DNA from: Peromyscus leucopus
Taxonomy: Eukaryota; Chordata; Mammalia; Rodentia; Cricetidae
Assembly: GCF_004664715.2 (NCBI RefSeq)
Contig: NC_051075.1
Span: forward strand, 35,131,495 to 35,195,494
DNA length: 64,000 nucleotides
Reading direction: 5' to 3'
Below are positions 46,754 through 56,520 of the stretch, in pieces. Below the pieces are notes generated by a model. The model was not told the origin of the DNA, searched no databases, and saw nothing but the letters and a program-made list of their open reading frames with translations. The first letter of the stretch is position 1, and the number at the start of each line of letters is the position of its first letter. The position numbers and the translations under genes were made by a program.

Positions 46754-47157
46754 TGCAGCCTGCGAGACCAGCTCCCAGGACTTCTCCAGGGTTGTGAAGA
46801 GAATGCCTTCAGAGTAACAGGACTTAGGAATAATTTTAGTAATCTGAGAGAATAAGACTCACACGTGTACCAATGATCATGCTCTTTATTTCTCTCAAGT
46901 TCTCTTTTCAATTCTCTTTGTTCTGAATCCCCTTATATACATCCTATAGAAGACAAAAAATATTACATGTAACCAATGTAGCCATGGCAACACTCAGCTG
47001 CAAAGTTCCTGATATGCAGACTGCAACCTGAGGCTGGGGGCACAGTACCCAGTGAGACAAGCTGCTGTGGAATATATGTAGGGAGTCTTTGTCAGCCAGA
47101 TTTTAGCAAGCAGGGAACTGGCACCAAAGTTGATTTGTGCCTAACCTTGGTTCTACA
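46754..47157 (-). mobile_element. LTR, ERVK/IAP-like
   Basis: On the minus strand it begins TGTAGAACCAAGG (47157) and ends ...GGCTGCA (46754). It has a TATA box ('gtatataagggg', inverted at about 46929-46940) and a poly(A) signal ('gaaataaagagcatg', inverted at about 46878-46892) about 50 bases later, the compact R region of IAP-like LTRs. Flanking hexamers do not match, so either end may be off or the duplication is lost. The minus-strand frame at 46708-46911 is incidental. Confidence 0.72.
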
Positions 47158-47690
47158 ATTAGACATCTGGGAATTTGTCCTTGGGTATTTTCTGTGGAGG
47201 TTTATCTTACAAATACATTTGTACGGGCATTTAGTCTATTTTGATTTTTCTCTGAGATTTTAAATCAGCTCATTGTATGTAGCTGTCTAGAACTGGGGAG
47301 ACATTGCCATTCTATGATAGCATGAGACAATGATTTAAAAAAACAGGCTTTTAGGTTTCTCACAGTTATTGTGGAACAAAGGCTTAACGATGAAAAATGT
47401 CCTAGTCAAAATTATATAGCTCAAGGATAAATCATCTTCCTGACAATCCACAGGCAAATGTGCTCAGTGTATTCATGAAGAAAACACACTACTAATCCAG
47501 GCTATGGGAAAATCCCATAGGTCTTTGGGGTAGAATTGTGATAGTACATAAGAAAATTACAGACAGAAGCAAAGAGTCATTCATAGCCTGTGGCCTTGTA
47601 AGCCTTGTTTGATGAGGTTTCTCCATCAGAATGTTATTCATTCGGTGTGTCGACCTGATGAATATCAGTTGTCAGCTGCCTCATATTCCT
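47158..47690. other. No gene seen
   Basis: Unassigned sequence between the LTR and the next L1. Confidence 0.4.
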
Positions 47691-48572
47691 GTGGCCTCTG
47701 GCAACTAGGGTCACTCTTGTAGATTCCATGGCATTTCCTTTGCACTAGGTTTCTACCTCATTCTGTAAATGCCTCCCAATTCTAGTCCTTTCTCCAAACT
47801 TTTACCCCCCGCCCCTAAACACACACTTGATTCCTCCTGTTCTGAACCTCACCTGTCCCAGACAAGCCACAAAATCTATTCTATTTCCCCTTCCCAGAGA
47901 GATTGTGGCATCTGCCTTAACACTTCCTTATTACTTAGTCTCTCTGTGTTTGTGGACCATGGCATGATTATTTTTTTATTTTACATCTGAAATCTATGTA
48001 TAAGTGAGTATATACCATATTTGTTTTCTGTGTCTGGGTTACATAACTCAGGATGATTTTTTCTAGTTCCATCCATTTCCCTTCATATTACATGATGTCA
48101 TCGTTTTTAAAACTGAGTAATACTCCATTGTATAAATGTAACATACTTTCTTTATCCATTTTTTGGATCTTGGGATAAATTGATTTCCAATTTCCTGAGA
48201 AACTACAATATTGATTTCCAAAGTGGCTATATAAGTTTGCACTCCAATGGGGAGCAAAAAATGTTCCCCTTGTTTCATATCCTCCACAGCATAAGCTGTC
48301 ACTTGTGTTTTGATCTTAGGCGTTCTGACAGGTTCAAGATAGAATCTCAGAGACATTTTGATTTGCATTGTGATAAATAGGGATCTATTTGTATTCTTCT
48401 ACATGCAAGCATTCAGTTAGATCAGCACCATTTGTTGAAGATGCTTTCTTCTTTCCTTTAATATTTCTGGCTTCTTTGTCAAAAATCAAGTACCCAAGGT
48501 GAGGGGATTTATAAATATAGGGCACTAGCTCTTCTTTGGAAGTCTGCTAGAATTCTGTGCTAAAACCATCTG

Positions 48573-49023
48573 TGTGGTGATACTTTGTGACCTAACAAAT
48601 AAAGCTTACTTGAAGATCAGAGTGCTGATCTAAGCCACTAGTTAGCCACAGAGGCCAGGCAGTGGTGGCACATACTTTTAACCCCAGCACTTGGGAGGCA
48701 GAGGCAGACAGATCTCTGTGAGTTCAAGGCCACCATGGGCTACACAAGATTGATCCAGTCTAAAAGAGAAACAGAGCCAGACAGTTATGGCACATACCTT
48801 TAATCCCAGCAGTAGGGAGGTGGAGACAGAAAGTGATACGTCTGGGCAGAGAGAAGAATATAAGGCAGGAGGAGAGAGAAGCTCAAGCTCCTTTCAGGAT
48901 GAGGATTTGGTTGAGGTAAGAAGTCTTTCTAGTGGCTGGCTGCTCTGCATCTCTGATCTTTCAGCTTTCACCCTGATATCTGACTCTGGGTTTTTATTAA
49001 GACCGATGAGGATTTATGCTACA
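48573..49023 (+). mobile_element. Solo LTR with two B1-derived modules, perfect 6-bp target duplication
   Basis: TGTGGTGATAC at 48573 to ...TTTATGCTACA at 49023, flanked by 'catctg' (48567-48572 and 49024-49029). U3 contains two head-to-tail B1-like blocks, 48653-48775 ('ggcagtggtggcacatactt', 'agatctctgtgagttcaagg') and 48776-48830 ('acctttaatcccagcagtag'). A TATA-like 'gaatataaggcagg' lies at 48856-48869. AATAAA near the left end (48598-48603) recurs in its relatives. It is inserted into L1 ORF2 and is of the same type as 12790-13316. Confidence 0.9.
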
Positions 49024-49435
49024 CATCTGGCCCAAGGTTTTTGTTTTTGTTTTGTTTTGTCTTAGTTGGGAGAATTTTGATAACTGCTTTTATTTACTTA
49101 GGGGTTATAGCTCTATTTAAATTGTTTAGTTGATCCTGACTTAAGTTTGGAAGTGGTATCTGTCAAGAAAACTGTCCCATGTCTTTTAGACTTTTTATTT
49201 ATTTATTTTTTTGGAGTACAGGCTTTTGAAGTATGATCTAATGATTCATGGATTTCCTTGGTGTCAGTTGTTATGATCCTTTCATTTCTGATTTTGTTAA
49301 TTTGGATATTCTCTTTTTGTCTGTTAGTTAGTTTGGATAAGAGTTTGTCTATCTTTTGATTTTCTCAAAGATACAACTCTTTATTTCATTGATTCTTTGT
49401 ACTGTTCTTTGTTCTCTCTCTCTCTCTTTTACTTA

Positions 49436-50889
49436 ATTTTTTTCCATTTTACGTAACAACCACAGTCCTTACTCCTTCCCTTCCTCTGGATCTCCCCACT
49501 TTCCCCCATCTCACTTGCTGTATTGAGGCTGAGCAAGGTATCCCTCCATATGAAATGGACTCCAAAAAGCTAGTTCATGCACAAAGGATAAATCTTGGTC
49601 CCACTGCCAGTGGCCCCACAAACTGCCCAAGCCACACATCTGTCACCTGCTGTGGATCTATGCATCTGCTTCTATCAGTTACTGGATGAAGATTCTATGA
49701 TGACAATTAGGGTAGCCATCGATCTGATTACAGGGGAAGGCCAATTCAGGGACCCTCTCCACTATTGCTTGGAGTCTTAGTTGGGTTCATCCTTGTGGGC
49801 TTCCGGGAATTTTCCTAGCACCAAGTTTCTCCCTAAGCCCTTAATGGCTCCCTCTATCAAGATATCTCTTTCCTTGCTCTCCCTTTGTTCCTCCCCTAAC
49901 TCAACTCTCCCCTCATGTTCTCTTGCCATTTTCCTTGTCTCCTCTCTCTCCCCTCCCCCATTCTCCCAACTTACTCAGGACATATAATTATTTCCCCTTC
50001 CTGCAGGATCCATACATGTCTCTCTTAGGGTCCTCCTTTTTACCTAGCTTCTCTGGGACTGTGCATAGTAGCCTGGTTTTCTTTTGCTTTATTATGTCTA
50101 ATATGCTGTGGGATGTTCTGTTATTTGTGCTGAAATGTGATATTTTATTTGTATGTTAATAAATAAAGTTTGCCTGGAGATCAGAGGTCATAGCCATAAA
50201 TAGAAGTCAGGTGGTACATGCCCTTAATCTGATCACATGGCAGGCAGAGTCTCTGTGTGTTCAAGGACACAGCCAAGCATGGTAACATACACCTTTAATC
50301 CCAGTACCAACCAGAGAGACTTGGAGGTCTGTATAGACAGGAATGAGTAGGAAGTGATGTGGCTGGGCTTAGAGACTATGAGAAGGCAGCACAGGAAGAC
50401 AATAAAGACACAGGTTAGACAAGAAGAAGCTCTCTCTAGGGAAGCTATGGGGAGGTGGTAAGCTATGGTTAGTTGGCATCTATTGCTCTGATCTCTATGT
50501 CTTATGCCTCTGTATTTGGCTCTGTGTTTCTTATTTAATAAGACTGTTTAGAAATTCATCTACAATAATATCCACTTATGCGTGGGTACATACCATGTTT
50601 GTCTTTTGGGGTCTGGGTTACCTCACTGAGGATGGGTTTTTCTAGTTCAATCCATTTTCAGTATGGTGGTTTCTCAGAAAAACTAGGAATCAATCTATCT
50701 CATGATCCAGCAATATCACTCTTCGGAATACACCCAAAGGATGCACATTCACAACAAAAAGACATTTGCTCAACTGTGTTTGTAGCAGTATTATTAGTAA
50801 TAGCAAGAACCCAGAAACAATGTAGAAGACCCTCAACAGAAAAATGGATAAAGAAAATGTGGTATATTTACACAATGGAGTATTGCTCA
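49436..50889 (-). mobile_element. Twin-primed Lx-type L1 inserted in the older L1, itself split by an LTR
   Basis: Left of the LTR (49436-50103) and right of it (50571 to about 50660) is inverted L1 3'UTR plus extreme ORF2 end ('gctgagcaaggtatccctcc', 'gatgacaattagggtagcca', 'gggtctgggttacctcactg'). At about 50660 the direction flips: about 50661-50889 is forward ORF2 C-terminal sequence ('caatggagtattgctcag' at its end). The halves are nearly consecutive in a normal L1, missing only some tens of bases. 'tctctttta' occurs at 49423-49431 and 50896-50904, a candidate target duplication. Confidence 0.83.
50104..50564 (+). mobile_element. Solo LTR inside the twin-primed L1
   Basis: Begins TGCTGTGGGATG (as at 31507) and ends ...CATCTACA. 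Flanks 'ctaata' and 'ataata' match at five of six bases. Internal blocks resemble the B1-module LTRs: 'ttaataaataaagtttgcct' near the left end, then two decayed B1-like blocks ('gtcaggtggtacatgccctt', 'acacctttaatcccagtacc'). It is the youngest layer of a three-deep nest. Confidence 0.8.
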
Positions 50890-51971
50890 GTTATTTCTCT
50901 TTTATTGATTTCAGCCCTCGGTTTGGTATTTTCTGCCATCTACTACTCTTGGTTACGCTAGCTTCTTTTTGTTCTAGATCTTTTGGGTGTGCTTTTAAAT
51001 TGTCAATATGAGATCTCTGCAATTTCTTTATGAAGGCCCTTAGTACTATGATCTTTCCTTTTAGTACTATTTTCACTGTGTTCCATAAGTTTGGGTATGT
51101 TATGCATTCATTTTCATTGAATTCTAAATAGTCTTTAATTTGTTCCTTTATTTCTACCTTGATCCACTAGTGTTTCAGTAGGGGATATTCAGTTTCCATG
51201 CATTTGTAGGCTTTCTGTTATATCTGTTGTTCTCGATATCCAGCTTTAATCCATGTTGGTCTGATAGGATGCAGGATTATTGCATTTATCTTCTATGTGT
51301 TGAGACATGCTTTGTGACCAAATATGTGGTCCATTTTGAAGAATATTCTATGAGGTGCTGAGAATAAGGTATATTCTGTTCTATTTGGGTGAAATGTTCT
51401 GGAGATATTTGTGAGCTCCAGTTGATACATAATATCTGTTATCTCCATTATTTATCTGTTTAGTTTTTGCCTGGATGAACTGTCTGTTGGGCGAGAGTGG
51501 GGTATTGAAATCTCTCACAATTAATATGCAAGGTTTTATGTGTGATTTAAGCTTTAATAATGTTTCTTTGTACAAATGGGGAGGCCCTCAGATTGAGGCA
51601 TAGATGTTAATAATTGGAATGTCATCTTGGTGGATTTTTCATTTGATGAGTATGAAATGTTCTTCTCTATCTCTTTTGATTATTATTATTATAGTTTTGA
51701 AGATTATCTTGTTAAATATTAGAATAGCTACACCGGTTTTCTTCTTAGGAAGGAAAATGCTTGGAAAATCTTTTTCCAACTATTTACTCTGAGGTAATGT
51801 CTATCTTTGATGTTGAAGTGTGTTTCTTGTATGCAGCAGAATGATGGATCCTGTTTTTGAATACACTCTGCTAGCCTGTTTTTTTATTGGCAAATTAACT
51901 CCATTTATATTGCATTTTTAATGTCCACTAATTGTTTAATTCTGTTTTTATGCTGTTGGTGGTGGTGATGA

Positions 51972-52010
<39 letters not shown>
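51972..52010. repeat. (TG)n microsatellite
   Basis: About 19 uninterrupted TG units at the ORF1/ORF2 boundary area of the inverted L1. Confidence 0.97.
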
Positions 52011-52013
<3 letters not shown>

Positions 52014-52014
52014 C

Positions 52015-53109
52015 CTTCCTTTGGAATTTTCTGGTGTGAGATTATCTATTGTCTATGTTTATGTGGTATAGTTCACTTCCTTGGTGGAGGTTTTCTTCTA
52101 GTACCTACTATAGGGCTGGAGTTGTGGATATTTAATGTTTAAATTTGACTTTGTCATGAAATATCTTGTTTTCTACATCTATGGTAATTGAAAGTTTTCT
52201 GGGTATAGTAGTCTGGGCTAGCATCCATCATCTCTTAGAGTCTGCAAGACATCTGTCTAGGCCCTTCTGTCTTTTAGTGTCTCCATTGAGAAGTCGGGTA
52301 TTATGTTATAGGTCTGCCTTTATATGTTACTTGGCCTTTTCCCCTTACAGCTTTTAATATTTTTCTTTGTTCTGTATATTTAGTGTTTTAATTATTATAT
52401 AACAGGGAAATTCTTTTCTGATCCAACCTATTTGTGTTCTGTAAGCCTCTTGGACATTTATAGCCATGTCCTTTAGGTTAGGGAGATTGTCTTCTATGAT
52501 TTTGTTAAATATATATTTCTCTGTTTATGAGCCAGGATTCTTGTCCTTCTTCTATTCCTATCATTCTTAGGTTTAGATTTTCATTGTGTCCCAGATTTCC
52601 AGGATGTTTTGTGTTAGGAGTTTTTTAGATGTAACATTTACTTTGACCAACAAATCTATTTCTTCTTGTGTCTTTAATGGCTGAGACTCTCTTTCTTCTC
52701 TTGAAATCTGTAGTTCCTGTTTGCTTACCCATAATTTCTACTTCCTGAATTCCCCCAGTTGGTGTTTTTGTTACTGCTTTAATTTTGATTTTCATGTCTT
52801 AAATAGCTCCCTTCACTGGTCTGTTTGTCTTTTTTTTCTTGGATTTCTTGACATTCTTTAAGGGACTTGTTGATTTCCTTCAATTTTTTTTGGTTGTCTT
52901 TTACTTGATCTTTGTAAGCGAGTTTTTTTTTTTTTAATTTCCTCTTTATGGACCCCTATTATCATCATAAAGCTGGTTTTAAGATCATTTTCAAGTGCTT
53001 CTGTTGTGTTGGAATATTCAGGGCTTACTCTAGTGGCATGTTTGGGCTCTACCAGAGATATATTGCCTAGGCTGTTGATGTTTATGTTCTTACACTTACA
53101 TCTAGGCAT
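52015..53109 (-). pseudogene. L1 ORF1 remnant
   Basis: Length (about 1.1 kb) and position upstream of ORF2 match L1 ORF1, which encodes a coiled-coil, nucleic-acid-binding chaperone forming trimers on L1 RNA. The inferred start codon is at 53107-53109, and the first 84 codons stay open (53109 to 52858) with a basic N-terminus and a lysine-rich stretch ending near residue 75. A stop then interrupts, and the coiled-coil and RNA-binding parts survive only as broken frames to about 52015. Not functional. Confidence 0.75.
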
Positions 53110-53690
53110 CTGGATTTGGAGTGGTTATAGGTGTAGGTGTCAATTTCTGGATTTGTATTTATTAGATGGTTGTTTTCTTCCTTACTTTCTGTTTCCTCTC
53201 TGGTCTTCTGGATTCCATGGCCTGTGTTTGAGTAGAAGTTCTCTGCTCAAGCTGGGGACTGGACTTCTGATGACCTGGATGTCCTCTGTTACCAGAAGGG
53301 AGATGCTAACCAAGTTTTAGGCTGAAGTTCTGTCTATGTATGTGCATGGCCTTTGATCTGGCCAGTGGTCTTCTGAGATTCAGATGCTGGCTTGGCTTCT
53401 CTTGGAGTAGGAGTTATATTGGGTAAGCAAGGGCAGGGTTGGGAGAAATCTTACCTCAGGGTCATGATGCTGGCCTGGCCTCTGGGTGAAGAGGAGGCTT
53501 CCTCTAGAAGTGTGGGCCTGGACATTGTGACAAGGAAAGGAGGGACATGTAGGGTTATGTTAGGCAGGAACGGATGGTGCAATGGTGAGGGGGATTACCT
53601 GGTTTTTCAGGGAGCTTGCCTGGCCTTCAAAGGGATGGAAGGCTTCCACCAGAGGTGTGAGATGCGATGTGATCTACTTTAAATATTTAT
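53110..53690 (-). mobile_element. L1 5'UTR
   Basis: GC-richer, G-rich on the plus strand ('gggtgaagaggaggcttcct', 'ggtgagggggattacctggt'), directly upstream of the ORF1 start. Similar sequence follows ORF1 at 56050-56520. No clear monomer array is visible. Confidence 0.65.
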
Positions 53691-53694
53691 TTTA

Positions 53695-54765
53695 AAAAAT
53701 TAAAACATAATTATTTTTTGATTCTTTGGAAATTTTACATTATGCACCTAAGTCCCACTCACCTCCTAGTCCCTCATATTGACCCCTCACACATGCAGTA
53801 TGCCCCCTTCAAATTAATTAAAAAATAACAAAACAAAGAAACAAAAGTTCATTTCACTTTTTCGTTGTTCCAACACCTCTCTATTCATCCTAGTGGCATT
53901 GGAAGCTCTAGTTTGTCATGCAGTATACCCATTTTGTCCAATTAGTGTCACCTGCAAAATGTTTATTGCAATGAGTCATTGGTCTGGTTCAAGGCCTGTG
54001 GTACACCATCATCACTGGATCTTCATTGAAACTCTTCTCAGATATCCTGTTGCTGCCCAAGTCATAGAGATCATACAGTTATTGTTCCTGCAGGACCAGT
54101 TCCTTCATGCACTCCAGCAGGTCATGGCTCTCAGGAGCCATGGACCAACTCAGAACTTCGATGCAATAGAGCCACAAACCCAGACATGGCCCTTGGAAGC
54201 AGTCCTGGCCCAGACAGAACCATGGTGCCAGTAGCATCATGTCCTCCAGACACCAACATGACTACAGGATGCAGCCTAGACCCTAGGCATCCATGTAACC
54301 ATCCCTGACTGTGTTGGACCTTGGAACCAATATGGTCCCCAGAAGTAGTCTGGCCTCAATTGATACCATGGCCCCAGGAGGCAGTACAGGTCACTCAGAA
54401 CAGAATGGCATCTGTGGCAGTGTGGCCCTCAGACACCATGGTCTCAGGTGGCAGCCTAGAACTCTGGCATTGGAATTGCCTTTGATGGTATCAGGAGCCA
54501 CAGACATCAACTCAGAACCTACCTTTGGCAGCAGCCTGGGCTTGGACATCACCATGGTACCTCATGGCAGGCAAACCACTCAGATCTATATGGCCCTAAT
54601 TGTATCATGGCCCTCAGATCCCCAGCTGGCCTTAGGTGACACCCAAGACCCTTGGTATTTGCATGAACTTCAATGTTATAAGGAATCACATATACAAACC
54701 CAGACTCTGGCTGTGGTAGGGCCACAGAATTTAAATATTCTTAATAAATATTATATGCTGTGACC
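53695..54765 (-). mobile_element. Probable L1 3'UTR copy with degenerate internal tandem repeats
   Basis: Starts as an inverted L1 tail: T-rich, then 'gattctttggaaattttaca', 'caagtcccactcac'-like C-rich text, then an A-rich tract (53816-53848). 'caatgagtcattggtctggt' and 'gtacaccatcatcactggat' continue a rodent L1-associated 3' sequence as I recall it. From about 54120 to 54700 units of about 35-60 bases recur around cores such as 'atggccccaggaggcagt' and 'atggtctcaggtggcagc'. Frames of 113 and 150 codons here are products of this repetition. Confidence 0.5.
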
Positions 54766-54767
54766 AA

Positions 54768-54930
54768 CAGTGCTTCAGATGCAGGGTTGGTTACACATAT
54801 ACAAATGGATAAATCAAATACATCATATTAATAGATTCAAGGACAAATCACATTATTACCCAATAGATGTGGAAAAGGCTTTTGACAAAGTTCAATATTA
54901 TTTCATAACAAAAACCATAAAGAAAGACCT
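54768..54930 (+). mobile_element. L1 ORF2 reverse transcriptase fragment
   Basis: 'gatgtggaaaaggcttttga' near 54866-54885 is the conserved segment encoding the first reverse transcriptase aspartate region of L1 ORF2. It faces opposite to the preceding L1 3'UTR, so it may be the inverted 5' piece of that insertion. Confidence 0.7.
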
Positions 54931-54931
54931 T

Positions 54932-55098
54932 GAGATGTGGATCAGTGGTTAAAAGTGCTTGCTGTTCTTCCAGAGGACCCAAGTTAATCTCTAACACTCA
55001 TGTTAGGCGGCTCACTATATCCTATCTATCACTCTATAGTGTCAGAAGACCCGATGCAGTCTTCTCAGTTCTGTGGACACCTGGACACCTGAAGACAC

Positions 55099-55104
<6 letters not shown>
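54932..55104 (+). mobile_element. B3 (B2-family) SINE, partial
   Basis: 'gatgtggatcagtggttaaa' and 'gctgttcttccagaggaccc' are the start and B-box area of a B3 element. The distal part is decayed ('gacacctggacacctgaaga') and runs into a microsatellite. Confidence 0.78.
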
Positions 55105-55173
<69 letters not shown>

Positions 55174-55178
55174 TCTGT

Positions 55179-55229
<51 letters not shown>

Positions 55230-55239
55230 ACACACACAC
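55105..55239. repeat. Compound (CT)n-(CA)n microsatellite
   Basis: About 70 bases of CT repeats (to 55176), a short spacer, then about 58 bases of CA repeats from 55181. The (SL)n and (TH)n frames over it are meaningless. Confidence 0.98.
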
Positions 55240-55244
55240 TATAG

Positions 55245-55452
55245 AAATCAGCAATGAGCTTTCCCCAAAATAGAATGACAATATAACTTAGTTATACCCA
55301 TCCTGGGTACATAGAAAAGGTGATAAAGTCAGCATGTGATGAAGATACCTGCCTACCCGTGTATGTTATAGCAAAGCTCACAGTAGTCAAGGAATGGAGT
55401 CAGCCCAGGTGCCCACCAGCAGGTGATTAGACAAAGAAATTTTCTGGAGTTT
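55245..55452 (+). mobile_element. L1 ORF2 3'-part fragment
   Basis: 'gttatacccatcctgggtac', 'agcaaagctcacagtagtca' and 'caggtgcccaccagcaggtg' follow the order of the C-terminal coding end of L1 ORF2. Confidence 0.6.
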
Positions 55453-55454
55453 TG

Positions 55455-56520
55455 TACTGGGATTATTAACCTTCTTCTATTCCTATTATTCTTAGGTTTG
55501 GTCTTTTAATAGTGTCCGAGATTCCTGGATATTTCATTTTAGGAGATTTTTAGATTTAACATTTTCTTTGACCAATGAATCTATTTCTTCTATTGTATCT
55601 TCAACACCTGAGATTTTTCTGTTCCATCCCTTGTATTCTGTTGGTGATATTTGTGTCTGTAGTTCCTGTTCACTTACCTAAATTCTTCATTTCCAGAATT
55701 CCCCATATTTTTGTTTTCTTTATTGCTTCTATTTTGATTTTTAGGTCTTGAATAATTTCCTTCACTTGTTTGTTTGCTTGTTTTTTTTTTTTTTATTTCT
55801 TGGCATTCTTGAAGGGATTTATTGATTTATTCCATTTTTTGTTGTCTTTGCCTTTATTTTTGAGGGATTTTTAAATTTTCTCTTTAAGGACCCCATCATC
55901 TTCATAAAGTTGATTTTGAGGTCATTTTCTTGTGCTTCATCTTTGTTGGATTGGAATATTCAGGTCTTCCTGTTGTAGGATAGCTGGGCTCTGGTGCTGT
56001 CATTTTGCCCTGGCTGTTGTTGATTGTCTTCTTATACTGGCTTTTATGCACCTGGATTTGGGTTGATTACAGGTCTAGTTCCTGAATATTGAGTTTGTCT
56101 TTGTTGGATGGATATGTTCTGCCTTGGTTTCTGTTTCCTCTTTGGTCTTCCAGTCTTTGTGGCCTAGACTTCTGGTGGTCAGCATCTTAAATTTCTTGAG
56201 TCTCTGTCCAAGTTGGGCGCTGGCCTTCTGGAAGATACATTGTCTTTGGTCAGCATTGAGTCCCTGTTCTGCCTGGTGTGGCCTATACCCATTCTTCTGA
56301 CTGGCATGGCCTGTATCTGAGTAGTGGAAGGACACTAGGGTTGAGGAAAGGGACCAGCAGTGGCAGGGGTGATGAGGTAGGAGAGTGGGGTCATAGGAAT
56401 GGCTCTTTGGAAACAGAATCTAGGGCATAGGGCGGTTCAGCTGGCAGGCAGGTCACTCACCTGTTCATCTGACTGGTGTGACCTGTACCTGAGCAGAGGT
56501 AGTCTCTATACTCTGTTTTT
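55455..56520 (-). mobile_element. L1 fragment: ORF1 N-terminal half and 5'UTR
   Basis: Inverse orientation. ORF1-like sequence from about 55465 to 56049 ('tctatttcttctattgtatc', 'ggcattcttgaagggattta', 'accccatcatcttcataaag') and G-rich 5'UTR to about 56520. The expected start codon position near 56049 reads GTG rather than ATG. It parallels the better copy at 52015-53690. The 86-codon frame in the 5'UTR is incidental. Confidence 0.75.

Larger units (their letters stand above)
47695..53690 (-). mobile_element. L1 with 3'UTR, parts of ORF2, ORF1 and 5'UTR, disrupted by several insertions
   Basis: The most complete L1 here. From left (3') to right (5'): 3'UTR (47695-47960), ORF2 C-terminal part (47970-48500), an abrupt jump near 48500-48545 implying roughly 1 kb of ORF2 missing, LTR (48573-49023), more ORF2, twin-primed Lx (49436-50889), endonuclease part of ORF2 (about 50905-51960), ORF1 (about 52015-53109) and 5'UTR (53110-53690). 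All frames carry stops and frameshifts, so it is inactive. Reaching a 5'UTR is uncommon, as most copies are 5'-truncated. Confidence 0.85.

Noticed and set aside
50578..50961. 127-codon frame
   Set aside because: Crosses the twin-priming junction of an L1 and continues into another L1; a chimera of repeat sequence.
47695..53690. Possibility that this L1 is active
   Set aside because: ORF1 has an early stop, ORF2 has an internal deletion and two large insertions, and frames are broken throughout.
54311..54763. 150-codon open frame, among the longest in the window
   Set aside because: It tracks a degenerate tandem repeat in an L1-like 3'UTR; repetition without stops explains its length.
55042..55281. 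Serine/leucine- and threonine/histidine-rich frames
   Set aside because: Direct translation of the CT/CA microsatellite.
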